Shown here piece after piece: positions 10,027 through 17,926 of a DNA stretch of 64,000 nucleotides. The position numbers and the translations under genes are program-made. Each line of letters begins with the position of its first letter. The stretch's first letter is position 1. Location: positions 1-64,000 of the forward strand of contig JABFSH010000044.1 in assembly GCA_013140705.1 (NCBI GenBank), in the 5' to 3' direction. The notes beneath the pieces were generated by a model that was not told the DNA's origin, ran no database searches, and worked only from the letters and a program-made list of their open reading frames with translations. The DNA is from Methylococcaceae bacterium. Its GTDB lineage: Bacteria; Pseudomonadota; Gammaproteobacteria; Methylococcales; Methylomonadaceae.

Positions 10027-10470
10027 TTAAACTTTCAACTCTTCCAGCCCACGATCTTTAAACCAACGACCTTCAGTATCATTAATACCGCCTTGCTCAT
10101 CATTCAAGTTATAGTTAATGGTCAATTCTTCATCTATCTCAATATCTCGCACTGCCACATACTGCATATGAGTAAAATTGGGATCAGCGTGATACCAGAC
10201 ATTAGCAGGGCTGCTGTGGTTGTAAAGACTGCCGTAACCTAGAACTAAAGCAAATGCATTTGGCATTTCCGGATCAAACGGCCAGCCAAAAGCCACATAT
10301 TTCAACTCTTCCGGTATCTCCAAAAAGGGTTTATTAATTATCAACAGAGGAGCTTCCTCTATGATTTCCCCCTTCTGAAAGGCTCGCGCGGCAAATACTC
10401 CACGCCCTTTGATTGTTTTAGTATCCATGACGTAAATGCCAGGAGGTGATATAACAGACTCAACAATCAT
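10027..10470 (-). CDS. SET-domain protein (putative lysine methyltransferase)
   Basis: A 147-residue single-domain SET protein. The motifs are in order: KGRGVFAARAFQKGEII (the GxG S-adenosylmethionine-binding loop), the YGSLYNHSS segment (NHS core motif) and ELTINYN near the C terminus with the conserved Tyr. Free-standing SET proteins of this size occur across bacteria. They are predicted to methylate protein lysines, but substrates are mostly unknown. The ATG at 10470 has a good ribosome site (GGAG, 6-7 bases upstream). No functional partner is adjacent: the relA remnant lies downstream and a gene-free repeat region upstream. Cytoplasmic; no signal peptide or post-SET cysteines. Confidence 0.8.
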   Translation of the reverse strand: MIVESVISPPGIYVMDTKTIKGRGVFAARAFQKGEIIEEAPLLIINKPFLEIPEELKYVAFGWPFDPEMPNAFALVLGYGSLYNHSSPANVWYHADPNFTHMQYVAVRDIEIDEELTINYNLNDEQGGINDTEGRWFKDRGLEELKV

Positions 10471-11207
10471 TATTATGCTCCATTACTTGTAGACGAAGGT
10501 TTCGGTGTTGAAATAGATCATTAACTATTTGATAAATATAAAATAAGCGATATAAAAGGGAATGATGATAGTTAGTTAGTTGAAGACCTCATTAAATCCA
10601 ATGAGGTCGCTCAAGTGAATCGTGCCACAAAAATCATAGAACTGCCAGCATCCGCCATTGATTTACTCAAGGCAAACGAGGTGTTGATGGGTAATGTCCT
10701 TGCAAGCCTCTGACGGGGAATCGGTATGAAAATACGCCAGGAGACTGTCTGGATTTAGAAGTCACAGGAACATAGCATATTGTTTCCGGATTACCCACAA
10801 GCTTCAGCTGAAATAGCAGACGCTCAAGTAGCCGTCATGCATTGCCGGTCGACTGCAAGGATGCAGGAGGTAGTGCACCGACAGTAGACGCTAGGCGACG
10901 CAGGAGCAGTTGCCGGATCCAGAACACAGGGATGTGGCTCAACAGGAGAGCTAATCGCTGGGTTTACATCCGAGTAGCCTGAACCCCGGCAGTCCATGCC
11001 GGGGCGACGTATTTGGAAACTTATGGCTCTTTGATATTGGCTGAAGCTTATACGTAATCAGGTAGTTTTATGGCTGTCTATTGTCAAATAATGAAATTTA
11101 CCAACAGCCAAGTCTCGAAATATCCCAGAGGGGAGATGGAAAGAGGTCATCGGTCTGAGTAACTACGCTTGTTGTATTCTCTTGTAGCGATTAACAATAA
11201 TCTCATT
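10471..11207. other. Gene-poor accessory stretch with a REP-like hairpin
   Basis: No supportable gene. A 31-codon frame starting with GTG near 10615 (NRATKIIELPAS...) could be the remains of an antitoxin-like gene, but I cannot assign it. The interval from about 10770 to 11010 has the look of intergenic repeat DNA and ends in the hairpin at 10984-11004 listed separately. The block probably represents eroded insertions beside the toxin-antitoxin pair. Confidence 0.5.
10984..11004. repeat. REP-like palindrome, CCGGCA-N5-TGCCGG core
   Basis: Perfect arms CCCCGGCA (10984-10991) and TGCCGGGG (10997-11004) enclose the loop GTCCA. The same core with almost the same loop (ATCCA) and the same downstream GACG occurs at 30741-30763, so this is a dispersed palindromic repeat family with compensated arm changes. 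Confidence 0.7.
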
Positions 11208-11747
11208 TTATTGGCCATCCCATGATTCGGTGCTTTTAGGAAGCCTGCCAAAGTCATCGATCACACGAACAACATGCGGTTGTGAATCAGACCATTCCCA
11301 TAAAACCAGGTTTTGATTTTTAGTTGTGCAACCGGATGCAAAACTACGCACCAATATCCCGGCAACTTCAAGAGCTCGCAATTGTTCGGCCAATCGCCAG
11401 GTAGGTGGCTCTATGGTTTGGCTAAATAGGTCTTCCCATGCACAGCCTAATTCCTGAATTGAGCTGCCCATGTTCTTTAAGAGCCGATCATCATTTAGAT
11501 CGGCGACTTTCGCACAATCAATCTCGTAAGCAACTAAGGTCATCGGTTGTGGTTTAAAAGGAAATCCTTGTTGCGCTTCCATCCAGGCCGTGGTCGGGTC
11601 AAGTGATAAATAAAGTGCAACACAGCCAGGCGGATTAAATCGGCCCCCGTGTTGCTTGGCACCGTTACCTGATAAGGGATCATAAGACCACATAGGGTGA
11701 TGCGCCCGATATACCATACCGGTAAACCGGTTCATACTAATCGTCAA
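11208..11747 (-). CDS. RES-domain toxin (predicted NAD-degrading)
   Basis: A 179-residue RES-domain protein. The conserved Arg of VYRAHHPMWSYDPLSG, the GGRFNPPG loop, the YLSLDPTTAWME segment (with the conserved Glu) and the late Ser of VRSFASG give the Arg-Glu-Ser residues for which the family is named. Characterised RES toxins (MbcT, RES-Xre systems) break down NAD+. The start overlaps the stop of the upstream antitoxin gene by 4 bases (ATGA), the standard arrangement for coupled translation. Length is normal and no truncation is seen. The two genes are an accessory module with their own promoter. Confidence 0.88.
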   Translation of the reverse strand: MTISMNRFTGMVYRAHHPMWSYDPLSGNGAKQHGGRFNPPGCVALYLSLDPTTAWMEAQQGFPFKPQPMTLVAYEIDCAKVADLNDDRLLKNMGSSIQELGCAWEDLFSQTIEPPTWRLAEQLRALEVAGILVRSFASGCTTKNQNLVLWEWSDSQPHVVRVIDDFGRLPKSTESWDGQ

Positions 11748-12109
11748 GCGTAGCCACCGTCGGCGATTCGTGCCAGATAGGCTTTCACTGCCTCAGCGCG
11801 GCCTTCTTTGACCAGGTCCTCTGCGGTTTTATCACCAAATGATGGTAAAGGTTGTGAGCGAAACCAGGCAAATGCACGCCCTACGCCACCCGACCACTCT
11901 GCTACTCGGTTGATGATTTCTACCGTATCTCTTAATCGAGCTTGTGTAGAGCGACTTTTACTTCGGGAACTTTTAGAAACAGAATCACGCGACAAGCCAG
12001 TAACCTCGGCAAGATCATTTTGTGTGATGTGCAATACCTTGGCCAAGTTATTAGCCGCAATAAACCCTTCCTCGGAAATAACTTGATGAAGAAAGCCCGT
12101 AGTAGCCAT
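11744..12109 (-). CDS. Xre/MbcA/ParS-type antitoxin of the RES pair
   Basis: A 121-residue antitoxin. The N-terminal helix-turn-helix (about 24-48: ITQNDLAEVTGLSRDSVSK) is of Xre type. The C-terminal part (VGRAFAWFRSQPLPSFGDKTAEDLVKEG and on, to the end) is the toxin-binding region found in MbcA/ParS/Xre antitoxins (DUF2384). It is the first gene of the pair, with a GAGG ribosome site 6 bases before the ATG. A promoter and perfect palindrome directly upstream suggest autorepression by the antitoxin or the complex. Serine/arginine-rich linker residues 45-56 are slightly unusual. Confidence 0.88.
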   Translation of the reverse strand: MATTGFLHQVISEEGFIAANNLAKVLHITQNDLAEVTGLSRDSVSKSSRSKSRSTQARLRDTVEIINRVAEWSGGVGRAFAWFRSQPLPSFGDKTAEDLVKEGRAEAVKAYLARIADGGYA

Positions 12110-12144
12110 AAATCGCCTCGCTAATTAACCTTATATTAGTGCAG

Positions 12145-12185
12145 ATTATAGGGCATTTATAATAAAGTGTATAAAATTTATACAC
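12145..12185 (-). promoter_or_regulatory. Promoter and palindromic operator of the RES/Xre pair
   Basis: On the minus strand a perfect -10 TATAAT (12145-12150) is 17 bases from a -35-like TATACA (12168-12173). The -35 lies inside the odd palindrome GTGTATAAAATTTATACAC (12167-12185), whose 9-base arms match perfectly about one central base. The expected start point is about 28 bases before the antitoxin ATG. A repressor bound here would block the -35, so negative autoregulation is the natural reading. Confidence 0.7.
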
Positions 12186-12366
12186 GATAAATTTGATGGC
12201 CATTTTTCCCCGCCTGCCCCTCGTCACTACTTAGGCCAAAATCGCCGTGTCACTTCTCAAAGTCGCTGTCAGCAACAAGGAAAAAGAGTTGATCTGGCAA
12301 CGTTTGTTTAAACACGCTCGAATTCGGTGACCGTAAGGATTCGTGTGGCGTTAGGCAATAAGAATA

Positions 12367-12590
12367 TTACGAGGGTTTGAGCTTAAATTGGCTATGCGAG
12401 GCATTTACCCGATCACTCAATTCCTTTCCCGGTTTAAAGTGAGTGCTCACTTTAGCAGGCTAATTATCGGCTGTGCCTGTTTTAGGGTTACGTGCAATAC
12501 GGGGTGGCCGATGCCGGCAATCAAATCTACCAAAGCCCCTAATTTCAATCCGGTCACTCTGAACTAAGAATATGGTAAAAAAACTTTCCG
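12367..12590 (-). pseudogene. ihfB (himD) remnant, frameshifted
   Basis: On the minus strand the region encodes [12 protein letters not shown]...[11 protein letters not shown] and then, in a different frame, HFKPGKELSDRVN. These are the consecutive conserved C-terminal segments of integration host factor beta. The linking KVELEGKYVP part is replaced by a short stretch carrying an 18-base palindrome (12436-12453). The N-terminal half of the gene is absent or unrecognisable, and the frame runs into a REP-like element at 12618-12680. It cannot make IHF-beta, so a functional ihfB must be elsewhere if the cell has one. Confidence 0.75.
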
Positions 12591-12617
12591 AAGCCGCGGT
12601 CTCCTGAAACCTTCGTA

Positions 12618-12680
12618 GGAGCGGCGCCTTCGCGGTGAACAGGGCATTCTGGGTTCTCAATCGCGGCGAGGCGCCGCTCC
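12618..12680. repeat. REP-like inverted repeat next to the ihfB remnant
   Basis: The arms GGAGCGGCGCC (12618-12628) and GGCGCCGCTCC (12670-12680) are perfect inverted copies around a 41-base spacer; TCGCGG sits near both. This matches the style of gammaproteobacterial REP/BIME elements. It directly abuts the broken end of the ihfB remnant. Confidence 0.65.
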
Positions 12681-12887
12681 CGCGTTTTCCTGTATGACTG
12701 TTAAAAATCTTCGGGGAAGATATTATGGGCCACATCCTTAGGCATTTGGCGTTTAGTAATACCCCCATTAGTACAATATTCCCAGTTTGAAGGATGATAT
12801 CCTGCCGCGTATTACGCCATATGGAAGTTCAACCTTGGGCACATTAGAGCTGAATTCTAAGGATTACACCTTACCAAGTTGAAAATA

Positions 12888-12916
12888 TTGACTCTAAACC
12901 AGTACCCTTGTACCTT
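12888..12916 (+). promoter_or_regulatory. Possible sigma-70 promoter of polA
   Basis: TTGACT (12888-12893) is 17 bases from TACCTT (12911-12916). The -35 is good and the -10 weak. It lies 27 bases before the polA ATG and overlaps the TTG that opens the polA frame, which argues for the ATG at 12944. Confidence 0.4.
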
Positions 12917-12943
12917 GAGCCTTTTGTCTTGAACCTAAATCCC

Positions 12944-15670
12944 ATGCCCTTACAAATACAAAAACGTCTGATTCTGGTTGACGGTTCGTCCTTTTTATTT
13001 CGTGCGTACCACGCTGTTCCGCCGTTGACGAATGCCAAGGGCCTGCCCACCAACGCCATTTATGGTGTTGCCAATATGCTTCGTAAGCTTCAGGCCGACT
13101 ATCAGGGTGATTATTTAACCGTCGTATTCGATGCACCTGGACTTACTTTTCGAAATGAACTCTATTCTGCATATAAAGCGCATCGTCCACCGATGCCTGA
13201 GGATTTGAGAGTGCAGATTGAGCCACTGCACGATTTGATTCGGGCCATGGGCCTACCCTTGATTATGGAATCCGGCGTTGAAGCGGATGATGTTCTCGGG
13301 GCCCTGGCCAAACACGCCGAACAACAAGGCTATGCGGTCATTATCTCCACCGGTGACAAAGACATGGCGCAGCTGGTGAATGAACACATTATTCTTGAAA
13401 ATACCATGTCCAATAGCCGTCTTGATAGTCAAGGCGTAAAAGATAAATTTGGGGTCAGGCCGGATCAGATTATCGATTATCTCGCCTTGATGGGCGATAG
13501 TGTCGATAACATACCCGGCGTTCCTAAAGTCGGTCCCAAAACGGCGGCCAAGTGGCTGGAACAATACGAAACGCTGGATAATCTGATCGCTCATGCCCAC
13601 GAAATTACCGGCAAAATTGGCGAAAATCTGCGTGCCAGCCTAAGCCTGCTGCCGCTTTCCAGGCAATTGACCACGATCAAATGCGATCTTGACTTACCAT
13701 ATCGTATGGATGACTTGAAACAGGTGCCTGTGGACACATCGCTTTTAAAACGCATAATCACCGAATTGGGTTTTTCTACATGGTTGAAAACACTGGAAAA
13801 TGGCAAAGAACCCCAACAGCAAACCGCCAACCCAGCTGCAGTAATCGAAACAACGTCTCTCGAAGCTCACTATGAAACCGTGCTCACAGAAGATCAATTC
13901 AATGCCTGGTTTGAACAACTGGCCCATGCGCCGTTATTTGCATTTGACACCGAAACGACCAGTCTGGATTACAATAAGGCGGCCATTGTTGGCGTTTCAT
14001 TTGCGGTAACTCCCGGCAAAGCGGCTTATGTGCCGTTGGCGCATGATTATCCTGGCGCACCCGAACAGCTCGATCGATCGGCCGTCCTGACCAAACTGCA
14101 ACCGCTACTCGAAGACCCCAGCAAAGCCAAACTCGGCCAAAACCTGAAATATGATATGCATGTTTTGGCCAATCATGGCATTTCACTTGAAGGCATTGCG
14201 CACGACACCATGCTGCAATCCTATGTATTGAACAGCACGGCAACCAAGCACAACATGGATGATCTGGCCAAAGTCTATCTGAATTATGAAACCATCCATT
14301 ATGAAGACGTGGCCGGGAAAGGCGCCAAGCAAATTCTGTTTCAGGAAGTCCCCATTGAGCAAGCCACGCCTTACGCTGCCGAAGATGCAGATATTACTTT
14401 GCAGCTGCATCATAAACTGATCGCCGAACTGGAAAAAAAGCCTGGCTTACTGCAACTCTATACTGACATGGAAATGCCTTTGCTGAGTGTGCTTGCCCGT
14501 ATTGAAAGTAATGGCGTATTGATCGATACGGCAATGCTAGCGCAACAAAGTCTGGAGCTGGCCAGCCATATTATTTCACTTGAACAGCATGCGCACGATA
14601 TGGCGGGGCAAACATTCAATTTAGGCTCCCCCAAGCAGATTCAGGAAATACTTTATGACAAGCTGCAACTACCGGTTTTAAAGAAAACACCCACCGGACA
14701 ACCATCGACCGAAGAATCGGTGTTACAGGACCTGGCCGTCGATTATCCTTTGCCCAAACTGATCCTGGATCATCGCAGTTTAAGCAAACTAAAATCGACT
14801 TACACCGATAAACTACCGCAACAGCTTGATGCTCGAACCGGCAGAGTTCATACCTCTTATCATCAGGCGGTTGCTGCAACAGGCCGGCTGTCTTCGTCTG
14901 ACCCGAATTTGCAGAACATTCCCATTCGCAGTGAGGAAGGCCGAAAAATCCGGCAGGCGTTTATTGCTCCGGAAGGCTATAAAATCGTTGCCGCCGATTA
15001 TTCGCAAATCGAGTTGCGCATCATGGCGCATTTATCCCGGGACGCCGGATTACTCAACGCTTTTACCGAAGGACAGGATATCCACAGGGCGACAGCTGCC
15101 GAAGTGTTTGGTGTGACACCCGACCAGGTAACTACGGACTTGCGCCGGTCCGCCAAAGCCATCAATTTTGGCCTGATTTATGGCATGTCAGCATTTGGCC
15201 TGGCGCAACAACTGGGATTAACTCGTGGTCAGGCTCAATCCTATATCGACCTTTATTTTGCCCGCTATCCGGGTGTCAAAAATTACATGGATAACATTCG
15301 CGAACAAGCCCGCGAAATGGGGTTTGTAGAAACACTGTTTGGAAGACGGCTTTATTTACCTGAAATACAATCCAAAAACGCCGCTCGCCGCCAATATGCG
15401 GAACGCACGGCCATCAATGCGCCCATGCAAGGCACCGCTGCCGATATCATTAAGCGCGCGATGATCGCTACTGATCAGTGGCTGCAAAATGGCAAACCGG
15501 ATGTCAAAATGATCATGCAGGTGCATGATGAACTGGTATTTGAAATTGAGCAGAATCAGGTTGAACACTGTTCCGAACAGATCAGAACATTGATGTGCTC
15601 AGCCGCCAGCCTTGATGTACCGTTAGTCGTCGATATCGGCGTCGGAAATAATTGGGATGAGGCGCATTAA
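12944..15670 (+). CDS. polA: DNA polymerase I
   Basis: Family A polymerase of 908 residues that fills gaps and removes RNA primers. All three domains are present: an N-terminal 5'-3' flap exonuclease with conserved acidic residues (VDGSSFLFRAYHA, GVEADDVLG, STGDKDMAQLV, LMGDSVDNIPG), an apparently active 3'-5' proofreading domain (DTETTSLDY near residue 335) and the polymerase domain with motif A DYSQIELR (about 685), motif B RRSAKAINFGLIYG (about 733) and motif C VHDEL (about 860). The frame opens upstream at a TTG (12908), but that codon lies inside a likely promoter, so the ATG giving MPLQIQKRLIL is preferred. Convergent with engB. Confidence 0.95.
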   Translation: MPLQIQKRLILVDGSSFLFRAYHAVPPLTNAKGLPTNAIYGVANMLRKLQADYQGDYLTVVFDAPGLTFRNELYSAYKAHRPPMPEDLRVQIEPLHDLIRAMGLPLIMESGVEADDVLGALAKHAEQQGYAVIISTGDKDMAQLVNEHIILENTMSNSRLDSQGVKDKFGVRPDQIIDYLALMGDSVDNIPGVPKVGPKTAAKWLEQYETLDNLIAHAHEITGKIGENLRASLSLLPLSRQLTTIKCDLDLPYRMDDLKQVPVDTSLLKRIITELGFSTWLKTLENGKEPQQQTANPAAVIETTSLEAHYETVLTEDQFNAWFEQLAHAPLFAFDTETTSLDYNKAAIVGVSFAVTPGKAAYVPLAHDYPGAPEQLDRSAVLTKLQPLLEDPSKAKLGQNLKYDMHVLANHGISLEGIAHDTMLQSYVLNSTATKHNMDDLAKVYLNYETIHYEDVAGKGAKQILFQEVPIEQATPYAAEDADITLQLHHKLIAELEKKPGLLQLYTDMEMPLLSVLARIESNGVLIDTAMLAQQSLELASHIISLEQHAHDMAGQTFNLGSPKQIQEILYDKLQLPVLKKTPTGQPSTEESVLQDLAVDYPLPKLILDHRSLSKLKSTYTDKLPQQLDARTGRVHTSYHQAVAATGRLSSSDPNLQNIPIRSEEGRKIRQAFIAPEGYKIVAADYSQIELRIMAHLSRDAGLLNAFTEGQDIHRATAAEVFGVTPDQVTTDLRRSAKAINFGLIYGMSAFGLAQQLGLTRGQAQSYIDLYFARYPGVKNYMDNIREQAREMGFVETLFGRRLYLPEIQSKNAARRQYAERTAINAPMQGTAADIIKRAMIATDQWLQNGKPDVKMIMQVHDELVFEIEQNQVEHCSEQIRTLMCSAASLDVPLVVDIGVGNNWDEAH

Positions 15671-15777
15671 ATTTACAGATACCTGGAACTTTTAATTTAG
15701 TTCATAGTCATACCAAGCGAATGCTTTCGACGGCGTTTAATCAGCTAGCTCCCCCTGCTAGGTTGATTCTTTTCTCA

Positions 15778-15819
15778 AGCCCCAGCATTATTTACGTAAT
15801 GCGTCGGGGCTCTTTTTTT
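15778..15819 (+). terminator. Intrinsic terminator after polA
   Basis: The stem is AGCCCC/GGGGCT plus GCATTA/TAATGC with a small internal bulge and TTTACG loop, followed by CTTTTTTT on the plus strand. It sits between the convergent polA and engB genes. Confidence 0.8.
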
Positions 15820-15822
15820 AAT

Positions 15823-16425
15823 TCATTCCGATGGCAGGAATAATTGATCAAGTGCCTGATGCACTTCATCAATTCCCAGTTTTTTTAACGATGAAAACAA
15901 TTGGACCGTTACCGGACTATCCATTTCCTGCAAAGCTCTGGAAACCTGCAATAACGTTGATTTTGCAGCGCCAAAAGTCAATTTGTCCATTTTGGTCAAC
16001 AAAACATGCAAAGCCAGACTTCGGTGCTGACACCACTCAACCATTTGCCAGTCAAATTCTGTCAACGGATGACGAACATCCATCACTAAAATAATGCCGC
16101 ACAAAGATTGGCGACTGGTTAAATAACTTTCCATTAACGCATGCCATTGTTGTTTGATGGCCTCCGGCACTTTGGCGTAACCATAACCCGGCAAATCAAC
16201 AAAGCGCCGCTCGTCTTTGATGGCGAAAAAATTAAGCATTTGAGTTCTGCCCGGCGTTTTACTGATTCTGGCCAGTCCATTTTGATTGGTCAACGTATTA
16301 ATCGCACTGGATTTCCCTGCGTTGGAGCGCCCGGCAAATGCCACTTCACGCCCCTGATCAGCCGGCATATTGCTGAGATGCGGGGAACTATTAATAAATT
16401 TTGCCTGGTGGTAAACTGGATTCAC
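15823..16425 (-). CDS. engB: Ribosome biogenesis GTPase EngB/YihA/YsxC
   Basis: TrmE-Era-like GTPase of 200 residues needed for large ribosomal subunit assembly. The G motifs are in order: G1 [10 protein letters not shown]2 TPGRTQ, G3 DLPGYG, G4 TKMDKL, G5-like SSLKKLG. The open frame begins at a TTG at 16488, but that TTG is the -35 box of a promoter, and family members start just before the NPxYxxAxF segment. I therefore take the GTG at 16425 (reading [10 protein letters not shown]). Divergent from the cytochrome c4 gene, a neighbourhood common in gammaproteobacteria. Confidence 0.9.
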   Translation of the reverse strand: MNPVYHQAKFINSSPHLSNMPADQGREVAFAGRSNAGKSSAINTLTNQNGLARISKTPGRTQMLNFFAIKDERRFVDLPGYGYAKVPEAIKQQWHALMESYLTSRQSLCGIILVMDVRHPLTEFDWQMVEWCQHRSLALHVLLTKMDKLTFGAAKSTLLQVSRALQEMDSPVTVQLFSSLKKLGIDEVHQALDQLFLPSE

Positions 16426-16460
16426 ACTGTTGTCTCGCTTAGCTAAATCAATTAGGGTAG

Positions 16461-16488
16461 AATTTATGCGGCCTTGCACTCCTGTCAA
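16461..16488 (-). promoter_or_regulatory. Sigma-70 promoter of engB
   Basis: Minus strand: TTGACA (16483-16488), spacer of 16, TAAATT (16461-16466). Predicted transcription start lies about 29 bases before the GTG chosen for engB, so the upstream TTG cannot be its start on this transcript. Confidence 0.6.
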
Positions 16489-16528
16489 AGGCTGCCATCA
16501 ATGATAACTATAATCCGAGGGAAACCTG

Positions 16529-17215
16529 ATGAAAAAAAACGTGCTGGTACTTTCATTTGCTTTGGCATCTACTGTTGCTTCCACCATTGTACATGCAGAA
16601 GCCAACATTAAAGCCGGAAAAGAAAAAGCCACCGCTTGCGCGGGTTGTCATGGAGAAAACGGAAACAGCATGGTATCAACATTTCCGAAGCTTGCACAGC
16701 AGCATTCTTCGTATCTGATAAGACAATTACAGACTTTTAAAGACGGCTCTCGCAAAGACCCCATGATGTCAGCTGTCGCAGCCGGACTCCAAGACGACGA
16801 TATGAAGGAGATTGCCGCTTTTTACAGCGCCCAAAAAATTTCTGAAAACGCTTTACCGGTAATGAATTCCGATCAAGATGATGACGACGATGCTGCTGAT
16901 AAAACTGCAGCCGCCAAAAAGAGTGCCGATGTGCCAACAATGATTGCTCAAGGAAGCGATCTTTACCGTAATGGCGATTTAACAAGAGAAGTTTCTGCCT
17001 GTATCGCTTGTCATGGCCCGCATGGTGAAGGCAACAAGCCAGCTGCTTTTCCGTCTCTTAAATCACAACATGCCGACTATTTGATCAAAGCCCTCAATGA
17101 CTTCAAATCCGGTGCGCGCAGCAATAATCCGGAAAACATGATGCACATGATTGCCAAAAAAATGACCGATGACGAAATCAAAGCCGTTGCCTATCATATT
17201 TCAATGATGAAATAA
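16529..17215 (+). CDS. Dihaem cytochrome c4
   Basis: A 228-residue periplasmic electron carrier. A Sec signal peptide (MKKNVLVLSFALAS..., predicted cut after VHA near residue 23) is followed by two class I cytochrome domains with CxxCH haem sites at Cys37-His41 (CAGCH) and Cys158-His162 (CIACH). Each domain has its late Met region (DPMMSAVAAGL; ENMMHMIAKKM) supplying the axial ligand. The domains are joined by an unusually acidic and alanine/lysine-rich linker (about 110-135) with a run of Asp. Cytochromes c4 feed terminal oxidases. A GAGGG ribosome site precedes the ATG. The gene lies upstream of dsbA on the same strand, 78 bases apart, as in other gammaproteobacteria. Confidence 0.93.
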   Translation: MKKNVLVLSFALASTVASTIVHAEANIKAGKEKATACAGCHGENGNSMVSTFPKLAQQHSSYLIRQLQTFKDGSRKDPMMSAVAAGLQDDDMKEIAAFYSAQKISENALPVMNSDQDDDDDAADKTAAAKKSADVPTMIAQGSDLYRNGDLTREVSACIACHGPHGEGNKPAAFPSLKSQHADYLIKALNDFKSGARSNNPENMMHMIAKKMTDDEIKAVAYHISMMK

Positions 17216-17293
17216 CTTAAACCACCTAAGGATTGGGTCATTCCACACCTTTTACACTTTTTCTATTCTGCGTTATTCGGAGAGATTTTAATC

Positions 17294-17914
17294 ATGCTAA
17301 AACAAATGCTTCAAACCAGTTTGATCGTTGTGCTTTTTTCTTTCGCTACCGCGCTAAAAGCCGAATCAGTGGGTTATGAAACCTTATCACCAGCCCAACC
17401 GACTCAACATGCCGATAAAGTTGAAGTCATTGAATTTTTTTGGTATGGCTGTCCGCATTGTTACAGCCTGGAACCCATGTTGCAACAATGGCTGAAATCG
17501 ATTCCCAAAAACGTGGAATTCATCCGTATACCGGCTGTTTTTAACGAACAGTGGGGCAAACATGCAAAAGCCTATTTCGCTGCCGAATCATTAGGGGTTG
17601 TCGATAAAGTTCATGCTGATTTTTTTGACGCCATACAAAATAAAAAGGAAAAGCTTGAAACAGAAGACGAGCTGGCCAAGTTTTTTGTAGCGCACGGTGT
17701 TGATGAAAAGCAATTTCGTGAAACCTACAATTCATTCATGGTTGACGCAAAAATGCGTCAGGCACCCGTTATGGCCGGTCGCTACGGCATCACCGGGGTT
17801 CCGGCTGTCATTGTTAATGGCAAATTTAAAACCAACGGTCCTTTAGCGGGTTCACATGAAAAAATGATTGAAGTCATGAATAACCTGATTAAACAAGAAT
17901 CTGCGACAAAATAG
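17294..17914 (+). CDS. dsbA: Thiol:disulfide oxidoreductase DsbA
   Basis: A 206-residue periplasmic thioredoxin-fold protein that donates disulfides to exported proteins. It has a signal peptide (hydrophobic 9-22, cut near LKA|ES), the active site Cys53-Pro-His-Cys56 (the DsbA form CPHC), an inserted helical domain and the cis-proline loop GVPAVIV. It follows the cytochrome c4 gene, and a GGAGAG ribosome site is visible before the ATG. The next gene, a GGDEF protein, starts 12 bases after the stop, so the two are probably cotranscribed. Confidence 0.93.
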   Translation: MLKQMLQTSLIVVLFSFATALKAESVGYETLSPAQPTQHADKVEVIEFFWYGCPHCYSLEPMLQQWLKSIPKNVEFIRIPAVFNEQWGKHAKAYFAAESLGVVDKVHADFFDAIQNKKEKLETEDELAKFFVAHGVDEKQFRETYNSFMVDAKMRQAPVMAGRYGITGVPAVIVNGKFKTNGPLAGSHEKMIEVMNNLIKQESATK

Positions 17915-17926
17915 AGACTACTACTC

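Noticed and set aside
10615-10712. 31-codon frame starting NRATKIIELPAS as a small antitoxin gene
   Set aside because: No ribosome site or partner toxin, and too short to assign.
16426-16488. Extended EngB N terminus from the TTG at 16488
   Set aside because: The TTG is the -35 of a good promoter, and the added residues do not resemble EngB starts.
16509-16514. TATAAT before the cytochrome c4 gene as a promoter
   Set aside because: It is only about 15 bases from the ATG and would put the start point on the ribosome site; no -35 at a good distance.
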